64,000 nt of DNA from Lepidodermella squamata. Taxonomy: Eukaryota; Gastrotricha. Position 1 is the first letter of the stretch, and each line of letters begins with the position of its first letter. A program made the translations under genes and the position numbers. Shown in pieces: positions 52,616 to 64,000 of this stretch. Under the pieces are notes generated by a model that did no database searches, had not been told where the DNA came from, and worked only from the letters and a program-made list of their open reading frames with translations. The stretch spans positions 1,116,001 to 1,180,000 of the forward strand of contig JBLDXI010000012.1 in assembly GCA_047495785.1 (NCBI GenBank), written 5' to 3'.

Positions 52616-55600
52616 TTCGTATCATTAATCAACATTGCCGTTTCAATGAATGACGACAAATAAAAGTTAAATTAATCATCCTATAGAGAATTAAAATCAT
52701 GTTGAGAGGTTAATGAGCCGAAAATTTCGAATCTTGACAAGAGTATTAAGGGGGATTTTCGAAGCTACTCGGGCGCGTCTGAAGACGCGAATAGTTTCCG
52801 CCTCAACGAGGCCAGGTACAAATTATTTACGGCTTCGAACAGATGGCTAAGCATGTGCGCCGCGCCCGGGTTAACAAGAAGAGGCCGAGAGATTAAGCGA
52901 ACGCGTGCGCAGTGCGCAAGATGGGCGCGCAATATATAAAAACGCGCTTTTTAATATTATATATGCGTGTGCGCACTCGGATTTGCTACATCAGGTGCGC
53001 GCAACGGAATTAACTATTTGTTTCGTGTCTTAATGAAGAGCAGGCTAAATAATAATAATAATGTAGCAAATTATTAGCATTTTATAGCAATAATTATTTT
53101 TGGCGCGGCTAATCATGAACTTCCGAGTGCCTCAACTTGCTTATGATTTCTATCAAGGCAAAAACAAACTAAGCACACGCCACACGAGAATCTTCACGTG
53201 AAGAGCTGCTGCTGTTTGCCGGCCGGTAGGTAAGGTTGTAGTGGCCAAAAATGCCGGGCGATTAATAGCCGCGGGTATAATAGAAGTTAGCTGTGAGAAT
53301 GCGAAAATAATAGAGCGCACACGCCACTTAGCTGTCAGGGCGCGTTTATTAATATTAGTTGCACATTTTTCATAATTGGTTCGAGGGTGTATATTAATAG
53401 CAAATTTACCTTTCACGAGAAGAACTACAATACGAAGATAGGTATGTAAAATATCCTGGTATTAAGTCGGCCACTCGACTTGCCAAGTATGGGAAACGGC
53501 GGCCATTTCGTCCTCATTTCACGTACTAAGGGCATAGGTAATAAGGGGATAGGAAAAGATAGCCGCCTCAAAGCGCAGGCGTGCGCGTACGCTTTGTTCA
53601 GCAGTGACTAAAAATAAACATAAATAATATACGTAGGTGCATTTGTCAGTTGCGCGCGCGCTCTCTGGAACCCGTGCGCGCAAGACGGGCGCAACATTGC
53701 CGTGTTGTTTTGTGTTGTTTATAATAAACAGCGAAAATGACATAGCGCGACACGCGTTGGCTATCGAAAAGTGTCGAGCGTTTGCAAATCGTTAATATAG
53801 CTTGAAAATATGAAATACTTACTGTTATCGTGATGCACTGCGCGCTGAGTTATTAACAGCCGAATGTCTGATAAGCGTCTAGCCGCCGCGAAGTTGATCA
53901 AATAATATAAGTATAGAACGAGATGTTGCCAGCAAGCGGCTTCTTCCCAGGCCCGTGGAGCAAATAATAGTAATACTGATATTAAAAGGTACACCCACCG
54001 TCGTCTACCTGTGTAATGACATGTTGTTGACGCCGGGCGTTATTACAGAGAGCTTGTTCACCGCGCTTCTTACACGCCTAATAACAGCTATCACGTGTCA
54101 AAAGCCAGCAAGGTGGTAGTTTGGCGATGCACGATGAAAACAACGCGCGCCAGCAACAATGCAAATTCATCAGCAATCATCGGACGCGCCTACAAATAAT
54201 AAAAGAGCATCATCCCTATCTAGGTAGCTTTCTGCCTATCAATGTGATACTTGCTTTTTAATTACTGTTATTTTTTAACCATCGTCAAAATAATGAAGCA
54301 ACTTTTACAAAAATACGACGTCAACGGTTGTCCACCTTAAATTTTGAATGGGGACAATTTTAATTAATTTTTCAGAATTAATGCGCCGAGCTCATGTTGA
54401 TTTTTAATTGAGAGTATTCCAAGTAACAAACAAATAATATAAACAAAAATAGGATTCGTCCATTCTATCCAAATTGAACCGAAGCCGGAGAAGAAAATTT
54501 AAGAATCATAAAAAAAAGGAAAAAAAATCGAACGCCCTATACAATTTGATTACTTATAAGAAAATTTGACCTCAAAGATAGAAGAAGACCGCAAAATTAG
54601 AAGAAATGCAAGCTGCGGTTTCCGGCTATTATCGAGAATAAGATTTAAGCAAAAAAATGATCAATAATTTGGATGGAGCACAAAAAATGTGTTCCATGTA
54701 ATGCTGCCATACGGGGCTGATGGTAACTAAAATGTCCTATCCCCGAGCTCTCAAAGTCACGAGAGTAAAAGCGTTCTAGCTTCCTTCAACGGCAGATGCG
54801 GTTGATGATGATGCTGATGATGACGATTAAGATACTAACCGCGCGAGAAAATGATGCGAGCGCGCTACACAGAAATTGCGCGCGCTTCGAGCGAGCGCGC
54901 AAAAAGACGCATTCATTCACGAGCGCGTCACTATTTTGTTCAGGGGCAGGTGCTAGGTAGGTAAACACGTTAGCATCACATTTTTAATAGGCTTTCTCTG
55001 CGAAACGCTAACGAATTTTTCACGGAACAGCTTTTCCAACTGATAAAATGTGCGATAAGTTTCGCACAAAAGCGCTAAACAAACTCAAGTCAGCGTTAGC
55101 TCAACAGTATTATTTTGGCCTAGATATAATAATTTGCAAAAAAATAGACTTAATTGTTGACCGAAATTTCCAAATTGTGCAAAATTCTAAAACTCATCGG
55201 CGAATAAATTTGTAGGGTGTGTGTTAAAGCCCGAAAACCCGCAGGCTCCGGACACGACTCGCATAAACAATAATAATAAAATTCGACTATAAAAAGCTGC
55301 GAAAGAGCCTTCAGGAAAGACGCGCCGTTTTATGATGCGCTAACGGCTAAATTTTTTTTACGTTTCCTATATATAGAGATATATAAATAAATTATCATTT
55401 CCATTTATATTATATAAAACGCATTTTACAGAACGGCTCATCAGGGTGACTAAATTAATGTATTACAAAGGAGAGTGCATAACAATTTCAAGTGCTGCAT
55501 ATAATGTTCAGCGGTATGGAACCGAAAAATGCGCATATTTTCAGAAAAATCATCATACATATTGTTTTCATCGTAGCAACGTTTGCTTAGGTACTTTGAA

Positions 55601-57496
55601 AGGTATTATAGTGTAACCCATAAACAGGTCGTGGAAAAACGACATCGCAAGGCGGGGCAAATATATTATTTTATGGCTACGGCTATGGCCATCTGAGAAA
55701 ATGATAATGAGCGAAGGCTGGGATGAAAAGGTAGATACATTGCGGGTTCCAGGTATCCATCCACCAGGCAGGTAAACACCCTCGAGGAGCGAGCGAGACG
55801 GGGCAATTTGTGCGCAAAACATCTACAACACATTGTCGCAAAAATAAAGAGGCGTGTTGTTTTTGTGGACACCGGCGGCGGGCGCGTCGAGGTGAATACA
55901 TTAAATAACCAACAACAGCAGTTCCCTACCTGATTTCGGCTGATGAAGGCACCACCACTACTACGACTACTACGGCTACGCAGTAAGTAATTGACGGCGG
56001 TGAAGAAGAGACTGTGTCGCTGTGGTCGGTCATCGCATGATGATCTCTTCCGCCCAGCCGCATGGGTAAACAGGAAAATTATTCGCGGCCCCGCAGCACC
56101 GGAAGCGCGCACGCTACGATGCGACATGAGCGCCAAAGCGATTTATGATGACAAATAAATGCTGTCATAAAAATACTATTACTCCCACAAATATAATAAC
56201 AATCCGGTAATAGCTTTATTCAGCTAAAAATTGAATAAATATAGAATAAAATGCGATATAATTCTATTAATAATACAAATTTTTCTTCTGCCTCAATTTT
56301 TCGCGATGAATATAAATAAACAATCGTGTGTGATTAGCGTTGGTTTGGGAATTTGTTATTACTATTGTTAATAGCACGGTTGAGTTGGCATGATGACTCG
56401 ACTAAGCAAATACTACTTATAACGCTGAGAGTTCATCTCGGTCACCTCCAATATAAGGTGTCACAAAAGCCGAAGATTTTTACTACCGGGTGAGAAAGAA
56501 GCGCGCGAAAATTGCTAGGGTAATAATTAATAGGTAATGAATAATAACGACCTGTGTACGTATAACGATTTAAAACGAGAGACTCGGTTGAATTTTATTT
56601 GAACGCACCGCCGCCGCCGGCGGTGAGCAGTCAGGCAAAGTGAGGTCGCGAACCCGCGCCTGTCTGAGATTAACTGCGCGATAGATACTCACGCAGCGAC
56701 AAGAACAGCGAGAATTATTCAAGTCACTTGAATGAATGGGTAGTAGTGAGTAGTTGCTATACAACAGGAAAGAAGGACCTGGCGGGTATATCTTGGCTTC
56801 TGAACAAATTTTCTGATGGTTATCGCATTGTTGCTGCTGGTTAACACGCAACTTTGACGCTTCCGTGCGTGACGTAGGTGCGCGCTAATTAATTAGCTGC
56901 ACACGTATACGCATACGCACACTCGCAGCGTGAGTTATTTTGATAAATTTTTACGGAAAAGCCCTGTTATGACACCGGTGACATGCTTGTTAGTTCCACC
57001 ACCACAGGAGCGGCTGTAAGTGTCGAATTATAATTGGCAATAATGTTGCCGGGAGGAGTTGTTACAAGCGGTGTGTAAATCTGGGTCTCATGAACGTGAC
57101 AAACGGCCCCGCGCTGTCGCTGGTGATCGACGATATAAATATTAATTGGCACATGAAATGGTGCACTGCAGGTTACACAACTTTTGCCTCCGCGGAATGA
57201 TTGACAGTGCGATTACCTGAAAGACTTGGATAACTGTATTCGTTGTCTAATCGCAGAAAATATGAAAAAAAATGGAAAACGTAGAACGGTCAAATTGTTT
57301 TGGTCTTCTGTCGCAAGGAATTTTAAATGAGTTTTTTACGACATTTAAATTGATTTAAAATAGCCGTTATTTGTAGCATTAATCAGCGCTTTATTTCCAG
57401 CAATAAAATCACAATATTTTAATGTTCTTGAAATTCGCGTTATTTCGATAATTAATGCTCATTCTCCTGTCCGGCTATGACGGTATCGACTTTCAT
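52616..57496. other. 4.9-kb gene-poor interval upstream of the FREM1-like gene
   Basis: I found no convincing exon on either strand. Open frames here are short, lack splice-consistent continuation and have biased composition. It contains stretches of alternating CGCG/GCGC words (about 52845-52930, 53640-53700, 54840-54905), AT dinucleotide runs (about 55365-55400) and AAT/ATA simple sequence (53048-53065). It likely carries regulatory DNA and the 5' UTRs of the flanking genes. Confidence 0.5.
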
Positions 57497-58820
57497 TTAG
57501 GCAGTCTTGACGGTGACGGGCTTGACATCGTAGGAACGGCGGTTGATGGCGTTGATGCCACCGAAGGCCTGGACGGCGGCGTTGAAGCCTCCGAAGGCGG
57601 GCAGCTTGTTGTACAGCTCGGACATGGTCGGGCACTTGGCGATCTCCTCGGTGGTCATCTTCGGCAGCTGGCACTCGACGACGAGGTGGCCCTCCTGGGT
57701 CAGGCACGACTTGAGCTCAACCTTGGTCAGGTCGATCTTGGCGAGGGTCTATCAAGAAAACGGATCATTAAAGTTATGAGATTAAGTGAAAAGTGTTTTC
57801 TCTTACCTCGGGCAGGACGAACTTGCGCGAGTACTTGCGGGCGACGGTGTGCTCCTTGCCGTCCTTGGCCTCGTGGGCAGCCTCGACGACGACGGCGCGC
57901 TCGGCCTTGTTCAGGGTGACGGTGACTTCCTCAGGCTTGAAGCCCTTGAGCTCGAAGCACAGGTACAGCTGGCGGTTGCCCTCGACGTCGATCATGCGGA
58001 TCGGGTGGGTCAGGGTGTAGAGCTCGACCTCGGAGGACGGGCGGAAGGCGATGTTGTACAGCTTGTTGTCAGCCGACAGGTTGTTCGACCAGGCGTTGGC
58101 GCCGAAGGGACCGAAGGTGGTCGGGTAGTTGATGCCACCGAAGCGCTCGAACGAGCCGGTCCAGTTGTTGGCGAGGCGGGCGGCGTTCCAGGTGTTGGAG
58201 GCACCACCGAAGCGCGACTCGGCGACGCGGGCGGCGATGACGTAGCACTGCTTGGCGCAGACGTCGGCGAAGAGCTCGGCGCCGATGCGGGCGGCGAACT
58301 CGGCGGTGTAGATGGCACCCAGGCGCTGGGCGATGATGGCACCCAGTTCGGCGCCGTGCTCGGCTCCGAAGGTGTAGCACCAGCGGGCGCACTGCTCGAC
58401 CGGCCAGCCGTTGACGAGCTTGACGGCGAGCTCGGCACCCAGCTTGGCGCACATCTCGGCTCCCCACTGGGCGCCGATGCGGACGGCCACCTCCTGGCCG
58501 ACGAAGGTGTTGAGGCGGGCGGCGACGATGGCGGCCAGCTGGGCACCGCACTCGGCACCGAAGACGCGGCCGGTCTCGGCTCCGCACTCGATCGGCGAGG
58601 CGAAGGTGTTGTAGGCGACCGGGGACGAGACGAAGGTGTTGTTGATGCCAGCAGCAGCGGCGAACGGGGTCGGGACGGCGGCGTTGATGAGGCTGCGCTC
58701 AACAGAAGACGGCGAGTAGATGTCGACCTTGTTGCGGAGCAGGCTCTCGACGTTCATCGGGCTGGTGTAACCAGCAGCAGCGGCGAAGGTTGAGGGGATC
58801 GAGGTGTATGAGCAGGCCAT
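57497..58820 (-). CDS. Alpha-crystallin protein with Cys-containing glycine-zipper-like N-terminus (copy C)
   Basis: Exons 58820-57807 and 57748-57497 encode 421 residues. The start MACSYTSIPST parallels MACSFANN of copies A and B. The N-terminal repeats follow the same GAQLAAIVAARL, GAQWGAEMCAKLGAELA, GAEHGAELGAIIAQRL pattern but include about ten Cys residues and lack the long Asn/Gly/Phe tract. The alpha-crystallin domain (about 275-372) has CFELKGFKPEEV, the same AHEAKDGKEH and RKYSRKFVLPE, and the phase-0 intron after LPE. The second exon resembles the exon at 47-253 (KSCLTQEGHL) and ends DVKPVTVKTA. GC-rich codon use as in the other copies. It is an earlier-diverged paralogue. Confidence 0.9.
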
Positions 58821-59854
58821 TTTTTAGTTAGAGGAGGATCAAAACACGAACGAAAATGAAAGCGAGAAGAAAGCTATGAGCTTGAATAAGCAAGAGAGCA
58901 ATTGATGATTTTCAACGGCGTTTTCAGCGGCTTTTTAAACGGTTTCAAGTGATTTTTAGCACGCGATTTATCTGCAGGTCACAATAGAACCGTTGGCACG
59001 AGCGCGTCCACAATATGCCACGAGGCGGACTTATGTCTGTTTTTTAATGGAGCTGTTTGTTCTGATATTTCAAACAAAAATAAATGACTATTTAGTGAAT
59101 TGAAATTTTCTGAGAAACCTAGCAACGTTATTGCTGACGCCTGTTTAAGGTTCATCACCAGATCAGATTGATCAGAAATTTATTCGTCGTTCAGACATAT
59201 TTTAGACAGAAAATCAGATTTTTCGGCTACTTGAAGGTTGACAGGACGCGAAAATCAGCGAAGGCTAGACAGATCATCGACCAGATCAGGAATTCCGGTT
59301 TTGATTCAGCAAAAGTTGAAAGCGCCGCAGAGATTAACTGCAAATCTTCGATTTCCCGATTTTTCATTTTATTTCCATTCGTCATGATTTACTATATCAC
59401 CTTATCGCCATTTGCTCAGAATTCTCAGAAAAAAAATTGGCTAATTTTTCAAGACTTGAAGAAATCCAGAGGGGATTTTTTTATTCGCAGCACTTCGAAC
59501 AGGATATACTGTATTTTGTGTATTATCGTTCGAAAATAGCACTCTCTACAAAAAATACAATAACTTTCTACGCGTTCGTAAATTCGCTATATTTTATACA
59601 AGTATTAAGTGTATTTTTCCAGCACTTGATTTTTGAATCTGTACAAAATACGGAAATTGTAAACCATTCGCAAATATGATTTCGTTTATTAGGCGAAATC
59701 GGTGTGGAGGGTTCGACTCCTCGAGGGGTCATGCGAACTAAATGGCCGTGATTTAGTGGTAAATGGTGCTTTGATCATGCAAAGCCGGAACCTAACGGTC
59801 GCGTAACTGTGAAGTTAAAAATAATCACGAATCGTAAACGCAGCTGGTGATCAG
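58821..59854. other. Spacer between copy C and the fibrinogen-related gene
   Basis: It contains the copy C promoter (a TTTAAAAA TATA-like word near 58931) and AT-rich sequence. Two tRNA-like fragments lie at about 59700-59815 but do not make standard cloverleaves. No coding exon was recognised. Confidence 0.4.
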
Positions 59855-62800
59855 TTAGTACTGCCTTTTAGCAGTTCCAGGAAGCACCGCGTGGAGGTCG
59901 ATCACCTTTGCTTCCCACAAACGCCAGGAGGTTAACGTAAAACAAGCAAACAAAAATGTAGCAACAAACAATTTGTTTTTGTTTCCAGTGGTGCATCTGA
60001 CGTTATTGCGACTCATTATACCCAAGAACTGTATTCTTTCATAAAAATCCCTGTAACCTATGCATTTGCTGGGCAGCCAATTCTTAGGCTGAGGCCCATT
60101 CGGCCCAACATAGTCGACAACACCCCATGTATTGTTGCCAATACAAGCGATCGTGACGTTGTTGTCCCACATAAGAGGATCGATGACCTGCTCATTCCTA
60201 CACATGTAAAATATCCGCGTCATGTACTCCCAGACTTTCGGCGTCGACGCTGCGTCCGGAGATATCACACAATTCGCGACGTTGGGCGACAAACCGCAAT
60301 TGAATGCTACCAGAGAACATCAGAAAATTTCGAAAATTAGCAAAATATCGTGAACTCACGGACGCAGCGACCTGGATCCGCTGGTGTCCAGGTGCTCTTT
60401 TCGTCGCATTGGATTAAGGAAGATTTCTCCAAAGTTTGTTCGAAGAGGTACCCCTTATCGCACGTAAAGTTGACAATAGTGTAACGCCTGTTGATCGGAG
60501 CTCCAGTTGCGCTAGCATTATAAGAGCTGAAATCAACAACAGGCAAAGGTGGGCATAAGGTAGACGAGCAGTTGAGAGCATCGCCTTGGAAAGCACCATA
60601 CGGAGGAGCTACACAAAGAAAGATATAGCAAAAAGATCAAATGACGATAAGAACCAACCGCAAATTCGAGTCAAATCTCCCGCTACCCATTCGTAATCGA
60701 CGTTGCAAGTGTAGTAAAGGGTCATTGTGCCACCACTGACAGTGATATCAGGTGATAGTTGAGCGTTAGGAATCACCGGGTAGGGACCACACAACGTTTG
60801 GCAGTCCAGGAACCGGCCAACCCAACGCTTCTTGACTTGATCGCCTTAGCATTAGGAAATTGGGAAATCATTCGAGTAAGATAAAGTTTGGTGAACTTAC
60901 AATACAAGGTCGTATTATCTCCATTCCACGCTGCGTTGGTGTAGCCAGGCATGCATGTGTACCTCACAGAGAGATTTACCGGCATGTTAATGATCTCTTG
61001 TACAGTTCCGTCCTAGAAAAACGCGCTTTTGATAAAGCCTCAGAGAAATGCGGTTATTACCATTGAGGGGTTAGGGCCGCATGTTGGGGAAATGCTAGAG
61101 CAATCATCCATTCGGAAATATGAGTCCGTATTCGAGTTCACGCTACCCTTGCCATCTCCAGGCTTACAAACGGAAGAATAAAGCAAGCACTTGTTGGTCA
61201 CTCGATTGAAAACTGCAAGTTGACAAGTTGGGACCGGTGCACACAGATTCTGACACGCATCCCCCGTCAGTGCGGAGAAGTTGCTGATCGAAGTGGTCGC
61301 GCAGGAGAAGTTACTGGCCATTACGAAGCGAACCGCGTTTGATGACTGCGGTCGAATCTTCATAGAAGTCCATGTGAGTGTTGGGCAGTAACCTCCGGCA
61401 TAGGTCCACCAGTAAATTCCGCGATCGCAAGTTGAAGTCGAAACGTATGGTCCATTCAAGTTTGAGGTCAGACTTGGCCATTTGCATGGCGCAGCTCGCC
61501 ACCAGCCACCCGTACCGCAATCATCGACCTTCACAAAAGCTCAGGCTTAGATCAAATAATTGCTCCGTAACTTACGATGAATTGAAAATCGACCAATGAG
61601 GATAGCGAATCTCCAGCGGTCGAGCAAGTTTGGTAACCACTAGAAGCAAAGGATCACTTCGTGGGGAAATGAATTAGCAATAAATACCTTAGCTTCAGCA
61701 CGCTAACGCCGGAACTCGTGTAAAACAGGTCGTACAGTGCAAAGGCGTAGCTGTAGGACGAATCTTGCATTTCAACCAGGAGCTGGTACTTATCAGCTTG
61801 GGTCAAAGCTCGAATCACGCTGTTACCAAGCCAGAAATTGGTCTTGTAACTCCCGAATGACAACTCGTAACCAGTGAAGTCTTGGAGGAAGGTTTGCTTG
61901 TTGTCAACTCGGCGTTGAATCACAGTCCAGCCGCCACCCATCATTTCCATGTCGCAATACGCCGTGAAAGGTCCACTAACAGAGCTGTACAAGTTGGTTT
62001 GCGTGTTAGAGAAATACTTCGCAGTCCCGGTGAGGGTACTTTGAAGATAGGCACAGTCTTGCGGCGCAGGGAATGCTTTGAGAAAATGAGATTTGAGAAG
62101 TTATAGGGAACTCCTAAAGACAAAGTCTTACGTTTGCAAACTATGTCAGTTCCAGCGTAAAAGCCAGATCCCAGATCAGGCAATGGCATTCGAATGATAT
62201 CTCCACTTTCATACTTGTTAGGGTGGTTACACGTGTGAAGCGTTACTTGCATTGCACCACATAGAGGCGTAGACTTCGCATTGTACGCATCAATAGCAGC
62301 TCGGCGTTGAATGGCGAGCGTGATTTCTATCAATGGCGTCGATGAAGCAAAGGCATTCCATACGGCTGTTAAAGGGAGCGAAGGGTCCAGTTTCCCGAAC
62401 AAGAACGCAGAGTAGCAAGTCGATGTGGACGTGAACCACCAACCGCCCAGCATAGCCTGAGCACAACCCTGTGATGGGCCCTGGTCTGCAGTTGAAAATT
62501 CGAGACCGTTGTGATCGGAAAGGGAGTCGCCTAATAATATCAGTTAAACTGGGTCTTTCAAGTTCATCAAAGGAACTTACCCGCCGTTCCAGCCCCTAAA
62601 CGGAATCCAGAGACAAAAAGGCGGTATCCGTCACTTTCACTCGTTATTCTGAAACTGTCGTAGTAAATCGTGGCGGTTTGACCATTATTGGCCTTCATGT
62701 ACACCCTTAGCTGATACGAGGCAGAATTAGTGAGCTTGTTCAGATTTTCATTTCCTGTGTAGAAGTCCGAGCCTCCATATCCATTGTTCCCGAAGCCTGC

Positions 62801-64000
62801 TTTATAGTCAGCCCAGTTCTTTTCGAAGTCAAATGTTTTGACTGTTCGGCGGGCAATTAGCTGAAAAATATAGGTAAGTGTCATGGGATTTCGAAATTTG
62901 AAATGCAAACCGTCCATCCTTTCAAGCCAGTTGCATCTGCTGACATTTGACAAGGCAAACGAGTAGCCCCCAAGCCAAAGGGGTACATCCAATACCGAGC
63001 ATCACTCGCAGTTCCACCGTACTGATCCAAAATATGCTTGCAATCAACAGGCTTTTCACCTTTCAAGTATTCCTCAACATTAAGAAGCTCAAACATCAGG
63101 AGAAATCTTACTTGGTCTCTTAATCATCATGACCATAGATTTCAGAGATTCGTAACGGCCCTTCCAGGTAGCCCAATTCATGCCCATTTCGAAGTCACTG
63201 CTGCCGTAGGCGCCATTCACATTCGACTCGAGGCAGTAGCCACTATTGACAGCGTACATGTCTTGATCGTAAAACCAACCACCACTACGACTCTTTGGGC
63301 AATAATCGCTGCTGGACTTATCATAGGTTTTAAATGTTTTGGTTTTGTGAACCGAAAGGCTGTCGCCTTAATTGAGGAAAATTTGCGCTATGTTTCCTCC
63401 TAAAAATTGGACTTACCAGGAGTTTCGATTTCCGATGTGACATAGCTCCCAAAATTCAAATCATACAGCGTAGTAGAATCTCCGATGATAAAGCTTGTGT
63501 AATACGCTGTTCGCTTCTCCCCTGTGTAGTCTTCCATCACGATAGCTAAAGTGTATGGCAGATTGGTTTTCTTGAAGTCGGTTAGAGTGCGTATGTTGTC
63601 ATTCCCTAAGTAGAAATTTCCACTCGGGTTGCCGAATCCTTTTGCATAGGTGTCCCAGTTTTGAGTGAAGTTGACTGTACCGTCGTAGTGTCGTGCAATG
63701 GATGTCCAACCACCTCCTAACGCAGCCATGTCGCAGTACACATACACCGTAGTCGAAAGAGAGACATCTGTCGGGTAGATGCGATAGACACCCGAACCAG
63801 CGGTAGGATTATTCTGCAATATATCTTCGCAGTCGACTGGGTACGGGTACGTAGGGAAGAAAGCTGGGTAGATAATACAGAAAATGGCTTGGCGATAAGG
63901 ATATTCATAAAAAATGATTACTAGGCAAAGAGTAAGGCATCGGTGATCGGCGGATCATCATTTTAGCTGTTTTGACCGATTCTAGATAGCCCTTGAAGGC
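59855..64000 (-). CDS. Multi-FReD, PAN and sushi domain surface protein, 5' end outside the window
   Basis: Many short introns; exon frames read in one consistent order. At the window edge lies the end of a fibrinogen C-terminal domain (KGYLESVKTAKMMIRR, about 63950-64000). FReD 1 (63890-63110) has PVDCEDILQNNP, CDMAALGGGWT and SGGWFYDQDMYA, ending YESLKSMVMMIKRP. FReD 2 (63090 to about 62440) has PVDCKHILDQYGG and LGGWWFTSTSTCYS but a degraded end that runs into a Cys-containing extension. FReD 3 (62080-61320) has CDMEMMGGGWTVIQRRVDN and TGGWWRAAPCKW. A PAN/apple domain (61330-61110, CATTSISN to CLLYSSVC) follows, then about four sushi/CCP domains (61020-60050). The tail has one hydrophobic segment (LFVATFLFACFTLTSW), possibly a TM or GPI signal, and a stop at 59855. 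Fibrinogen-related proteins often bind glycans in innate recognition. Exact exon edges were not all fixed. Confidence 0.8.

Noticed and set aside
55666-56136. 156-codon minus-strand frame in the gene-poor interval
   Set aside because: No domain, erratic composition (Ser/Arg/Cys-rich from simple sequence), overlapping frames and no splice-consistent neighbours.
59168-59679. Two plus-strand frames after alpha-crystallin copy C
   Set aside because: AT-rich, Phe/Ile/Ser-biased, no domain and no homologous neighbour; consistent with chance in AT-rich DNA.
59690-59835. tRNA-like sequences (a GGGTTCGACTCC T-arm word, then a GGCCGT/ACGGTC pairing segment)
   Set aside because: Neither folds to a standard cloverleaf: the first lacks a D-arm and anticodon arm, and the second lacks a normal T-loop and has an irregular anticodon loop. 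Probably remnants or chance.

Overview
The window is animal nuclear DNA. It has intron-bearing protein genes, mostly with 38-65 nt introns ending in TTTCAG-like acceptors, plus a U6 snRNA, histone H1, a T-type calcium channel, BBS7, USP22, a FREM1-like matrix protein and a fibrinogen-related mosaic protein. The very short introns, compact genes and a GT92 (DUF23) glycosyltransferase fit a small-genome invertebrate, most likely an ecdysozoan (nematode or tardigrade grade). The sequence alone does not fix the phylum.

Layout. 1-253 is the last exon of an alpha-crystallin protein (+). 0.6-7.3 kb holds nearly all of a Cav3 T-type calcium channel (-). 8.5-9.9 kb is a GT92 enzyme (+). 10.2-34.1 kb is a duplication-rich block. 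Its outer edges are two nearly identical long alpha-crystallin genes in inverted orientation (10.2-11.75 -, 32.6-34.1 +). Inside lie a dead trypsin gene, two direct copies of a secreted Lys/His/Ser-rich protein gene (13.7 and 20.35 kb, both +), an ankyrin/protein-kinase locus, U6, a truncated tRNA-Glu, a carbonyl-reductase-like SDR, a receptor tyrosine kinase, a LamG/serine-protease-homologue gene and a divergent pair of TIR-domain genes. 34.8-37.8 kb is an ankyrin protein (+), 38.5-39.2 kb histone H1 (-), 40.0-42.6 kb BBS7 (-), 43.4-45.2 kb USP22 (+), 46.1-52.6 kb FREM1-like (-), and 52.6-57.5 kb a gene-poor, probably regulatory interval. 57.5-58.8 kb is the fourth alpha-crystallin gene (-), and 59.9-64 kb a FReD-PAN-sushi gene (-) running off the window.

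The most distinctive content is the alpha-crystallin family. Each full copy has a standard alpha-crystallin domain behind about 250-350 residues of Ala/Gly/Gln glycine-zipper-like repeats and, in two copies, an Asn/Gly/Phe-rich stretch. Like the secreted basic proteins, these genes are strongly GC-biased islands in AT-rich surroundings, as expected of highly expressed genes. Introns and spacers carry several small inverted-repeat (MITE-like) elements; two have 8-9 bp flanking duplications, and one sits in what appears to be a formerly 62-nt intron joining a kinase to ankyrin repeats.

Exon joins were made by hand from splice motifs and reading-frame phase. Most are phase-consistent, but none is transcript-confirmed.
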